From: Mucilaginibacter gilvus | GTDB lineage: Bacteria > Bacteroidota > Bacteroidia > Sphingobacteriales > Sphingobacteriaceae | DNA length: 64,000 bases | Direction: 5' to 3' | Assembly: GCF_004054195.1 (NCBI RefSeq) | Contig: NZ_SBIW01000003.1 | Span: forward strand, 186,001 to 250,000 | In this document: one piece after another, positions 42,563 to 50,376 of the stretch | How positions within the stretch are numbered: the first letter of the stretch is position 1 | Layout: every line of letters begins with the position of its first letter | The notes under the pieces: generated by a model | Seen by the model: only the letters and a program-made list of their open reading frames with translations | What the model was told of the DNA's origin: nothing | Databases searched by the model: none | Made by a program: the position numbers and the translations under genes

Positions 42563-43699
42563 ATGAATATCAAACGAATAACATTTACTATATGCCTGCT
42601 TGCTGGCGCATTCCTTTCGGCACCGCTTATTTCAAGTGCGCAGCATGCACAGGCGGTTAAAGCAACGCAATTTACACCCGGCACCATCTGGGCCGATAAC
42701 AATGGCGTCCACATTAATGCCCATGGTGGCGGGTTGCTTTTTGATAAGGGCAAATACTATTGGTTTGGCGAGCATAAAATAGCCGGAGGCGCGGGTAACC
42801 GTGCTATGGTGGGTGTGCATTGCTATTCCTCAAAAGATCTGTACAACTGGAAGGATGAAGGCATAGCGCTGCCGATATCGCCCGATTCTACAAACGATAT
42901 TGCCAAGGGTTGCATCCTGGAGCGCCCAAAAGTGGTTTATAATAAAAAGACCAAAAAGTACGTGATGTGGTTCCACCTGGAACTGCGCGGGCAAGGTTAT
43001 AAGGCCGCCCGTACGGGGTTGGCTACCAGCGATAAGGTTGCCGGTCCGTATACTTTTATTAAAAGCTATCGGCCCAATGCAGGCTTTATGCCTTTTTACC
43101 CTGAAGGTACGCCAGATGCCGACAAAGTAGACTGTGCCAACCCCAAAAACAAAAGTGAAGGGTTCTTTTGCCGCGACCTGCCCGGTGGACAAATGGCGCG
43201 CGATATGAACGTTTTTTTAGATGACGACGGCAAAGCCTATCATATATTTTCTGCCGAAGAGAACTTTACCGTGGACATCGCCGAACTAAACGACGATTAT
43301 ACCGCCCATACCGGCAAGTTTTCAAGGGTTTACGCCGGCCATCAAACCGAAGCCCCTGCCATATTTAAGCGCAACGGTATTTATTATTTAATTGGCTCGG
43401 GCACCACTGGTTGGGACCCAAACCCTGCGCGTTGGTTTACAGCTAAATCAATTTATGGCCCATGGACTTACCGGGGTAACCCCTGTAAAGGTGCAGGTGC
43501 CGAAATTACTTTTGGCGGCCAAAGCACCTATGTGTTGCCAATAGCCGGTAAAAAGGACGCGTTTATTTTTATGGCAGATAAATGGACACCGAAAGATGCT
43601 ATCGACGGCAGGTACCTGTGGTTGCCAATCACTTTTAAAGGCGATGATATCGAAATAAACTGGGCCGAAAAGTGGGATCTGAACGTGTTTAAAAAGTAG
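42563..43699 (+). CDS. GH43_24-like exo-beta-1,3-galactanase
   Basis: The 378-residue exported enzyme starts at 42563, just before the signal peptide (ITFTICLLAGAFLSAPLISS). It has the subfamily hallmark GVHINAHGGGLLFDKGKYYWFGEHK near residues 48-72. Glu120 lies in LERPKVVYN, Glu263 in TEAPAIFKRNGIYYL, and Gln320 in TFGGQSTYVLP. In characterised GH43_24 enzymes the usual GH43 base Asp is missing and a Gln or a Glu takes part, which matches this pattern. The reaction is release of galactose or beta-1,6-branched units from the beta-1,3-galactan backbone of arabinogalactan. This is the best substrate clue of the operon. Confidence 0.85.
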   Translation: MNIKRITFTICLLAGAFLSAPLISSAQHAQAVKATQFTPGTIWADNNGVHINAHGGGLLFDKGKYYWFGEHKIAGGAGNRAMVGVHCYSSKDLYNWKDEGIALPISPDSTNDIAKGCILERPKVVYNKKTKKYVMWFHLELRGQGYKAARTGLATSDKVAGPYTFIKSYRPNAGFMPFYPEGTPDADKVDCANPKNKSEGFFCRDLPGGQMARDMNVFLDDDGKAYHIFSAEENFTVDIAELNDDYTAHTGKFSRVYAGHQTEAPAIFKRNGIYYLIGSGTTGWDPNPARWFTAKSIYGPWTYRGNPCKGAGAEITFGGQSTYVLPIAGKKDAFIFMADKWTPKDAIDGRYLWLPITFKGDDIEINWAEKWDLNVFKK

Positions 43700-43777
43700 G
43701 ACGAAATAGCCCGCGCTACAGCGCAACAAAACTATCTGGAATTAACACCCCCATTTTAGGCAGGTACACAACTAAAT

Positions 43778-44944
43778 ATGATTAACGTAACAACCGCCAG
43801 CGCAGCATTTAACAAGCTGTTTAATAAGCAGCCTGTTGAAGATTATTTCTGCCCGGGTTGGGTGAATTTATTGGGCGAACATACCGCGCAAAACGGCGGG
43901 CTGGCAATGTCATGCGCCATCAGCATGGGTACTTATCTGTTAGTGGCACCTAATAACGATGGGGTACTGCGTTTTCGCAGCCTGAATTTTCAGGAAACGC
44001 TGGATATCTCCATCGATGTACCTTACCACGAAATTAACGGCCTTTGGTATAATATACCTTTGGCGGTGCTTAGTAGCTTTTTGGCAAAGGGACATCAGTT
44101 TACCGGGGGGCTTGATATACTATATTTTTCCGATCTGCCGTTTGCTGCGGAGCTAATTCCGGCATCATCAATGGAAATGGTGACCGCTTTGGGGCTGAAT
44201 GAATTGTTTAATGCCAATTACACCAAAAAAGAACTAATGAACCTGGTTTGCGCCAAAAAAATGGACATGCTAAATCTCCATGCAGGGATTGCCGGGTGGT
44301 TTGCTGCAATTTATGGGGTAAAAGATGCCGCGTTAATTATGAATGGACAAACCGGGGAGCATAACCCGTTGCCTTTAATTTTAGGCGATCACTGCCTCGC
44401 TGTTATCAGCGCGAAGCGTCAGCGTAGTCAATCCGAATTGCTCTACAAAGAAAGAGCAGTCAACTGCGATACCGCCCTGGCCTGCCTGCAACCCGAGCTT
44501 GGGATTGATAATTTGTACCAAATAGATGCGCCTGTACTTCAACTTTATAAACACCTGTTAACGGATGAAACTATTTTTAAACGCGCATTACACGTTGTTG
44601 AAGAAAACGATAGGGTAAAGGCTGCACAGGGAGCACTTTTGCAGGGCGATATTAACGCCTTTGGCGAGTTGATGTACCAATCGCATCAATCGCTAAAAAA
44701 CCTGTATGGGGTAAGTAGTATTGAACTGGATACCATAACCGAATACAGCCGTTTTTACAAAGGCGTAATAGGAGCAAGGATGGCAGGATATGGCTTTGGA
44801 TGTAGTGTGATAGCGTTGGTTAAAATGGATGCTTTCGCAGGGTTTAAGGAGGATATGATATCCTATTATACCGATCTGATAGGATATCCGCCAACGGTTT
44901 ATCAAACTTCGGTAGGCAACGGAATTGGTGAACTTATCAATTAA
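43778..44944 (+). CDS. Degenerate galactokinase-like GHMP protein, probable pseudoenzyme
   Basis: The 388-residue cytoplasmic protein aligns along its whole length with galactokinase but has lost the catalytic motifs. The substrate signature PGRVNLIGEHTDYNxG is PGWVNLLGEHTAQNGG, with Trp28 for Arg and Ala37 for Asp. The ATP loop GLSSSAA is ELIPASS. The catalytic-base motif GIMDQ is GIAGW (residues 170-174), so Asp is Gly. The third motif GARMTGAGFGG is GARMAGYGFGC. The frame is intact and the C-terminus is well conserved, which argues against recent decay. It lacks a signal peptide and sits among periplasmic enzymes. A regulatory or binding role (compare yeast Gal3) is possible. Confidence 0.85.
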   Translation: MINVTTASAAFNKLFNKQPVEDYFCPGWVNLLGEHTAQNGGLAMSCAISMGTYLLVAPNNDGVLRFRSLNFQETLDISIDVPYHEINGLWYNIPLAVLSSFLAKGHQFTGGLDILYFSDLPFAAELIPASSMEMVTALGLNELFNANYTKKELMNLVCAKKMDMLNLHAGIAGWFAAIYGVKDAALIMNGQTGEHNPLPLILGDHCLAVISAKRQRSQSELLYKERAVNCDTALACLQPELGIDNLYQIDAPVLQLYKHLLTDETIFKRALHVVEENDRVKAAQGALLQGDINAFGELMYQSHQSLKNLYGVSSIELDTITEYSRFYKGVIGARMAGYGFGCSVIALVKMDAFAGFKEDMISYYTDLIGYPPTVYQTSVGNGIGELIN

Positions 44945-44973
44945 AATTCACAGGTTTGATAAAAATAAGCAAT

Positions 44974-45810
44974 ATGAAATACATCAGCCTGATTGCAATA
45001 CTGCTAACCATAACCGTGAAACAAACAGCACAATGCCAGCCTGGCAATACTATCGGTTATAAACTGGTATGGGCCGATGAGTTTAATAATGAAGGGCCAG
45101 TAGATGCCAAATACTGGAAGTTTGAGCATGGTTTTACCCGCAATAACGAGTTACAATGGTATCAGCCACAAAATGCGGTGTGCCATAACGGCGTGCTGGT
45201 AATTGAGGCACAAAAAGTTCATTTGCCCAACCCAAATTATGCCGCCGGCAGCAAAAACTGGAAAACAAACCGCGAGTTTATTGAATACACGGCATCCAGC
45301 ATGAACACAGGCGGACTAAAAGAATTTCGATATGGCCGTTTTGTAATGCGCGGCAAGATAGACGTCGATTCCGGCTTATGGCCCGCGTTTTGGACGCTGG
45401 GCGTAAAAGGGCAATGGCCATCAAACGGCGAAATTGATATTATGGAGTATTACCGCGATATGTTGCTCGCCAATATTGCCACCGGCACAGACGTAGCCTA
45501 TAAAGCGAAATGGTTTAGCACCAAAAAAGAGGTAAAACTATTTGGCCCTGAATGGAGCAGGCAATTCCATATATGGAGAATGGATTGGGACGAGAATGCC
45601 ATTAGCCTTTATGTAGATAATGAATTGCTAAACCGCGTGGAAATGAAAGACCTGAACAACAGTGACGCCGAAAAAATAAACCCTTTTAAGCAGCCCCATT
45701 ATATATTACTAAACCTGGCAGTAGGCGGCGACAACGGCGGCGATCCATCTGTAACTAAATTTCCCAAACGTTTTGAGGTAGATTACATAAAAGTTTACCA
45801 AAAACAGTAG
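44974..45810 (+). CDS. GH16 endo-beta-glycanase
   Basis: The 278-residue exported protein is a GH16 jelly-roll enzyme. The active-site strand EIDIMEY provides the nucleophile Glu153, Asp155 and acid/base Glu158, and YKLVWADEFNN and YGRFVMRGKIDVDSGLWPAFW precede it. The family includes endo-beta-1,3-galactanases and laminarinases; the locus favours galactan. The upstream TTG at 44956 is less likely, since the signal peptide begins at the ATG at 44974. A Cys at the cleavage region (TAQC) leaves surface lipoprotein anchoring open. Confidence 0.92.
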   Translation: MKYISLIAILLTITVKQTAQCQPGNTIGYKLVWADEFNNEGPVDAKYWKFEHGFTRNNELQWYQPQNAVCHNGVLVIEAQKVHLPNPNYAAGSKNWKTNREFIEYTASSMNTGGLKEFRYGRFVMRGKIDVDSGLWPAFWTLGVKGQWPSNGEIDIMEYYRDMLLANIATGTDVAYKAKWFSTKKEVKLFGPEWSRQFHIWRMDWDENAISLYVDNELLNRVEMKDLNNSDAEKINPFKQPHYILLNLAVGGDNGGDPSVTKFPKRFEVDYIKVYQKQ

Positions 45811-45826
45811 CTAAAAAGTAAAAAAC

Positions 45827-46864
45827 ATGAACATTATAGCAGTTAAAAGAATAATAGTAACTACCCTGATTGGTGTAACATACGGGTTTGGCGCGATTGC
45901 ACAAACACAAACCGTTCAGGCTGCAGATTTTGCTCTCCCAAAAATTGGAAAAGATAGCGCCTACTTGTTTGCTTATTTTACCGGGAATGGCAAGGGAGAG
46001 GAAGCCATCAGGTTTGCGTTGAGTGCCGATGGTTATAATTACAGGGCGCTTAACGCGAATAACCCTGTGGTATCTTCCGAAAAAGTAAGTTCGACAGCTG
46101 GCTTGCGCGATCCGCATATTTTACGCGGTGCAGATGGCAAAACCTTTTACATGGTGGCTACGGATATGAACGTGTCAAAAAATGGATGGGGCGCTAACTA
46201 TGCCATGGTGTTCCTGAAATCGAAAGACCTGATCAACTGGAGCAGCAGCATTGTTAATATCCCAGACAACGTGCCGGAATTTGCCGATATAAACCGGGTT
46301 TGGGCACCACAAACCATTTATGATCCGTTGGCGAAGAAATATATGGTGTACTGGAGCATGCGCAAAGGAAACAGTGCAGATATCATTTACTACGCCTACG
46401 CAAATGCCGGTTTTACAGGTATTGAAGGAACGCCCAAACAACTTTTTTACAAACCAGACGGCGGTGCATGTATTGATGCTGATATTGTTTATAAGGACGG
46501 CTATTACAATTTGTTCTTCAAAACCGAAGGGCAGGGGCTCGGCATAAAAAAAGCGGTTTCTAAGACGCTAACAGGCGGTTACGAACTTTTTGATAACATC
46601 CTGAACCAAACTACCGACGCAGTAGAAGGTGCCGATGTTTTTAAACTCATCAACTCGGATACCTGGATATTGATGTACGATGTTTATATGAAGGGCAAGT
46701 ACCAGTTTTGCAAAAGTACCGATCTGGAAAACTTCAAGGTAATAGATAACGAGGTCTCGATGAATTTTCACCCGCGGCATGGCACCGTGATGCATGTTTC
46801 GGCAAAAGAGTCTAAGAAGCTGATCGCGTTTTGGGGTAAAAGAAATCTTAAAGCCTCTTTTTAG
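45827..46864 (+). CDS. GH43 glycoside hydrolase, second type
   Basis: The 345-residue exported enzyme belongs to another GH43 branch. After the signal peptide (IVTTLIGVTYGFGAIAQ) it has Asp95 in LRDPHILRG, Asp217 in IDADIVYKDGYYNLFF, and Glu267 in EGADVFKLI. WAPQTIYDPLAKKYMVYWS is typical for the propeller. Arabinofuranosidase or arabinanase activity is likely for this subfamily. It lies 16 bp after GH16 and closes the first enzyme run; the ABC transporter that follows is 53 bp away and may be a separate unit. Confidence 0.9.
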   Translation: MNIIAVKRIIVTTLIGVTYGFGAIAQTQTVQAADFALPKIGKDSAYLFAYFTGNGKGEEAIRFALSADGYNYRALNANNPVVSSEKVSSTAGLRDPHILRGADGKTFYMVATDMNVSKNGWGANYAMVFLKSKDLINWSSSIVNIPDNVPEFADINRVWAPQTIYDPLAKKYMVYWSMRKGNSADIIYYAYANAGFTGIEGTPKQLFYKPDGGACIDADIVYKDGYYNLFFKTEGQGLGIKKAVSKTLTGGYELFDNILNQTTDAVEGADVFKLINSDTWILMYDVYMKGKYQFCKSTDLENFKVIDNEVSMNFHPRHGTVMHVSAKESKKLIAFWGKRNLKASF

Positions 46865-46917
46865 AAATATTACCCATATTAAACTTTTGCCACACATCAA
46901 AGGTTTAGCTTTGGTAC

Positions 46918-48747
46918 ATGGCGAGAACGCGCAACACCATACCAACTACCGATATTACCTTTAAGCAGCGCCTTTCGGCATTGAAGAACCTGCCCGAGCT
47001 TTTTCGGTTGGTTTGGCAAAGCAATCCTTCAAAAACATTGTTGAGTTTTTTGTTGCGCATTACCAGGTCTGCCATGCCTGTTTTGCTGCTGTATGTGGGT
47101 AAGCTTATTATCGACCAGGTGGTAGAGCTTAACCGTTCCGGCGGCAGCCAGCAACATCTTTGGGAACTGGTTGCCATTGAGTTTGGGCTTGCCGTGGCAA
47201 CGGATGGCCTCAACCGGATGATCAATTTGGTAGATAGTCTGCTGGGCGACCAATTCTCCAATTACACCTCCATTCGTATTATGCGCCACGCCGCCACGCT
47301 CGATCTTGACCAGTTTGAGGACTCGGTGTTTTATGATAAGCTGGAGCGGGCAAGGCAGCAAACCGTTGGGCGAACGGTACTACTCTCGCAGGTAATGAGC
47401 CAGGTGCAGGATCTTATCTCTATGGGTTTCCTGCTCACTGGGCTCATCGCGTTCAACCCCTGGCTTATCGTGCTGCTGTTGGTCGCCATTATTCCGGCCT
47501 TTCTTGGCGAGTCGTATTTCAATAGCCAGAACTACGCTCTCAGCCGTAGCCAAACCCCAGAACGCCGCGAATTGGATTACCTGCGCTACCTGGGTGCCAG
47601 CGACGAAACCGCCAAAGAAGTGAAGATATTTGGCCTGGCCGATTTTATTATTGGCCGCTTTAAAAAACTGTCTCAAAAGTTTTATACCGACAATAGTAAA
47701 CTTGCGGTGCGGCGGTCGGGTTGGGGGACTTTCTTTTCTGTCATCGGCAGTATTGGCTATTACGCGGCTTACGGCTTCATTATTTACAATACCGTAACGG
47801 GTAAAACCTCTATAGGCGGGCTTACTTTTTTGGCAGGTTCTTTCCGCCAGCTTAGCAGCCTGATGGAAAATATGCTGAGCAGGTTTACATCGGTTTCGCA
47901 AGGTGCCATATATCTTAATGATTTTATCGAGTTTTTCGCCATTCGTCCAAAAATAACAACCGCCGCAAAACCATTGCCTTTTCCTAACCCTATTAAGGAA
48001 GGGTTTACTTTCGAAAACGTAGGTTTCCAATATCATAACGCACAGCTTTGGGCAAACAGGCATCTTAACTTCACTTTGCATACCGGCGAAAAGCTGGCGC
48101 TGGTAGGCGAAAATGGCGCAGGCAAAACAACACTTGTTAAACTGCTGGCCCGTTTATATGATCCTACCGAAGGGCGTATCCTGTTGGATGGAATAGACCT
48201 AAAGGAATACAATATTGAAGAGCTGAGACTCAACATGGGCATTATCTTTCAGGATTACCTGAGGTATCAGATGACCCTTTCTCAAAATATTGCCGTGGGG
48301 AATATCACGGAGATAGATAATACAGAACTCATTCATAAGGCGGCACAAGAGAGCCTGGCCGATGCTTTGGCCGAGAAACTCCCCGGGCACTACGAGCAAT
48401 GGCTTGGCAGGCGGTTTAATGAGGGTATAGAACTATCGGGAGGGGAGTGGCAAAAGGTAGCACTGGCACGTGCTTATATGAAAGATGCGCAGTTACTTAT
48501 CTTGGATGAACCTACCGCGGCATTGGATGCCCGTGCAGAATACGAGGTGTTTCAACGTTTTGCCGAACTCACCAAAGGTAAATCGGCAGTGTTGATATCG
48601 CACCGATTTTCCACCGCGCGCCTGGCCGATAGGATCTTGGTGCTTGATAAAGGAACTATTTTGGAAGTGGGTTCGCACACCGAATTGCTGGCTAAGAACG
48701 GCCGGTACGCCGAGTTGTTCAAACTGCAGGCAATGGGCTATCAATAA
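46918..48747 (+). CDS. ABC exporter, fused membrane and ATPase domains
   Basis: The 609-residue half-transporter has an N-terminal six-helix exporter domain (about 1-350) and a nucleotide-binding domain. The Walker A is VGENGAGKTTLVKLL, the Q-loop IFQDYLRYQ, the signature LSGGEWQKVALARAYM, Walker B LLILDEPTAALDA, and the switch His in LISHRFST. Two copies would form the functional exporter of a lipid, peptide or drug; the substrate is unknown. It does not carry a signal for polysaccharide import and may be an unrelated insertion in the locus. A terminator follows. Confidence 0.95.
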   Translation: MARTRNTIPTTDITFKQRLSALKNLPELFRLVWQSNPSKTLLSFLLRITRSAMPVLLLYVGKLIIDQVVELNRSGGSQQHLWELVAIEFGLAVATDGLNRMINLVDSLLGDQFSNYTSIRIMRHAATLDLDQFEDSVFYDKLERARQQTVGRTVLLSQVMSQVQDLISMGFLLTGLIAFNPWLIVLLLVAIIPAFLGESYFNSQNYALSRSQTPERRELDYLRYLGASDETAKEVKIFGLADFIIGRFKKLSQKFYTDNSKLAVRRSGWGTFFSVIGSIGYYAAYGFIIYNTVTGKTSIGGLTFLAGSFRQLSSLMENMLSRFTSVSQGAIYLNDFIEFFAIRPKITTAAKPLPFPNPIKEGFTFENVGFQYHNAQLWANRHLNFTLHTGEKLALVGENGAGKTTLVKLLARLYDPTEGRILLDGIDLKEYNIEELRLNMGIIFQDYLRYQMTLSQNIAVGNITEIDNTELIHKAAQESLADALAEKLPGHYEQWLGRRFNEGIELSGGEWQKVALARAYMKDAQLLILDEPTAALDARAEYEVFQRFAELTKGKSAVLISHRFSTARLADRILVLDKGTILEVGSHTELLAKNGRYAELFKLQAMGYQ

Positions 48748-48765
48748 ATCATCCTTAATAAAAAA

Positions 48766-48784
48766 CGGGGGCTATTAACCCCCG
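48766..48784. terminator. Hairpin terminator after ABC exporter gene
   Basis: CGGGGG pairs with CCCCCG around a 7-base loop. Six As on the left and an AT-rich right side make it usable in both directions, for the exporter gene on the plus strand and for the lipoprotein gene on the minus strand. Confidence 0.75.
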
Positions 48785-48802
48785 CTTATTTATTGGCTAC
48801 GC

Positions 48803-49486
48803 TTAGTAAGTAGTCATGTTGTACATTTCAATTTGCTGGCCTGTAGGGGTAGAACCTCCGTACCAGTGGTTGGTACCTACAAAATAGTAAAACTTGTTGT
48901 AGTAGCTGCCGCTGTTGTTGGTGAGGGTGCAGTTATAAACGCCGTCCACATAAAAATCAACCATGTGGGTGTTGTTGGCGCGTGCCTGGCATTTAAAGGT
49001 GTGGTAACCGTTATCATTATGCGATATCAATGCGGTAATGTACTGACCGCCACCCTGTAAGTAGGCTTTCAGGTCGTTGTTTTCCAGTGTTTTAACAAAT
49101 CCCATCTCGTTGCCGTTCCACTGGGTTACATTATCGCATACAAAAACTGCTTCTTCACTTGCACCACTGTTGGCATTACTGCCGCCTTTAAAGGCACCGT
49201 TAAATTGCATCCCGGTAGCGTTTTGCCCGGTGTTTTGCTGGGCGGCGTCAATATCGGTACTGCAGTTACCAACCGGGATAGCGATACCATTAGTGCCCGA
49301 AATGTTGTAAGGCGTGCCGTTACAAGTTTTCCAGAGGTTAAAGGCGCTTTGTGGCAAAGCAGCGCGTGGCACCGTTGTTTTTGTCCCATCGCCAGAAGTG
49401 GTTGATTTGTTGGCATCTTTTGCGCAACCGAGAGCCAGTGTAAGCAGCATAAAGCCGCCAATCGTTAGTTGATCAATTTTTCTCAT
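48803..49486 (-). CDS. Surface-type lipoprotein of unknown function
   Basis: The 227-residue lipoprotein has the lipobox LALGC (Cys21) followed by a flexible Ser/Thr/Lys/Gly linker (residues 22-41), common for surface-exposed lipoproteins. The mature domain is rich in Asn, Gly, Tyr and Trp, with strands such as VDFYVDGVYNCTL and FYYFVGTNHWYGG, which suggest a concanavalin-like beta-sandwich that could bind glycan. No family is recognised. It is transcribed against the locus and is alone between a bidirectional terminator and an AraC-type fragment. Confidence 0.72.
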   Translation of the reverse strand: MRKIDQLTIGGFMLLTLALGCAKDANKSTTSGDGTKTTVPRAALPQSAFNLWKTCNGTPYNISGTNGIAIPVGNCSTDIDAAQQNTGQNATGMQFNGAFKGGSNANSGASEEAVFVCDNVTQWNGNEMGFVKTLENNDLKAYLQGGGQYITALISHNDNGYHTFKCQARANNTHMVDFYVDGVYNCTLTNNSGSYYNKFYYFVGTNHWYGGSTPTGQQIEMYNMTTY

Positions 49487-49577
49487 AAAATTGTTTGTTA
49501 GGTGAATAATTGATCAAAGCTATATTGCCTATAACTTAAACAACTCCACAGGAATTTCTTTTTAGTACACTATTTTC

Positions 49578-50021
49578 TCAAACGGAAAGAATACCGGTCA
49601 TGGGTAAGAAATAGCTGATCGGGGCAATTGCTTGATATTTGAATTTTAAATAAATGTTTATTCGTTCTTTAACCTTAACGCTTGCAACCTTTTCCTCAAT
49701 ATTGCCGGGGCTTGCTTTTACTTTCTTCCTGTACTCGTAGTGAGAGATGCCCATTAACTTGGTGAACATCCTGGTAAAATAGTATTGGTCCTCTATCCCC
49801 AGGCTTAAAGCGATGTTTTTGATAGACATGGTGGTAAACGAGATATACTGGCAGGCCTTTTGAACTTTTAACTGGTTGAAATACTCGATAGGGGAATAGC
49901 CCGTTTTTGCCCGGAAGATAGCAGAGTAATGCGATGTGGAAAGCCTGGCATAGCCGCTTAGCTCATCAAGCCGTATCATGGTATTAATGTTGTCCTGCAT
50001 ATAACGGATCGTTTTTTCCAC
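49578..50021 (-). CDS. AraC-type DNA-binding protein, probably N-terminally truncated
   Basis: The 147-residue product is essentially only the AraC double HTH (LSGYARLSTSHYSAIFRAK, then MSIKNIALSLGIEDQYYFTR and YEYRKKVKA) plus a C-terminal tail. Full AraC regulators of this type are about 280-300 residues. The frame starts with a GTG at 50019-50021. It is open further upstream with coding-like sequence (LVYFFIPESKFAITQ) but runs into a stop near a run of seven As at about 50131, with no start codon. A frameshifted or truncated regulator is the simplest explanation; a stand-alone HTH protein is the alternative. Confidence 0.6.
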   Translation of the reverse strand: MEKTIRYMQDNINTMIRLDELSGYARLSTSHYSAIFRAKTGYSPIEYFNQLKVQKACQYISFTTMSIKNIALSLGIEDQYYFTRMFTKLMGISHYEYRKKVKASPGNIEEKVASVKVKERINIYLKFKYQAIAPISYFLPMTGILSV

Positions 50022-50376
50022 CGTATCGTTATCAGCTGGTTTATCGTCTAAGTGGGCGTTCCGCGTAATGGTGCATGGCTTTTGGGTAATAGCGAATTTG
50101 CTTTCTGGAATGAAAAAATAGACTAACCCTTTTTTTGCAACTCAGAAGCATCAGGCTTAGAAAAACAGAATAATTATTGGTTCATATATTGGTTGACTTA
50201 AAGCCGGTAGCGTATTTAGCTTGCCGGCTTTTTTTCGAATACAAAACTCTACAGCCCGTTTATTGCCGCATCGGCAACGATTGCGTAGTTTTAATTTACA
50301 GTATTCTTTCTTAATTGCCGTGGAGTAATTAATCTTGTTTAGTTTACGCTGCAAGCCATTATACCAAATAAATATT
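50022..50376. other. 355-bp spacer with remnant of the AraC-type gene
   Basis: The part next to the AraC-type gene (about 50022-50145) reads on the minus strand as in-frame coding-like sequence without a start. The rest, to 50376, must hold the promoter of the GH2 gene; TAATCTTG at 50330-50337 is a one-mismatch match to the -7 consensus. Confidence 0.4.

Noticed and set aside
47380..48081. 233-codon minus-strand frame inside the ABC exporter gene
   Set aside because: The plus strand has all ABC motifs in this span, and the minus translation is rich in Lys, Gln and Pro without a fold signature.
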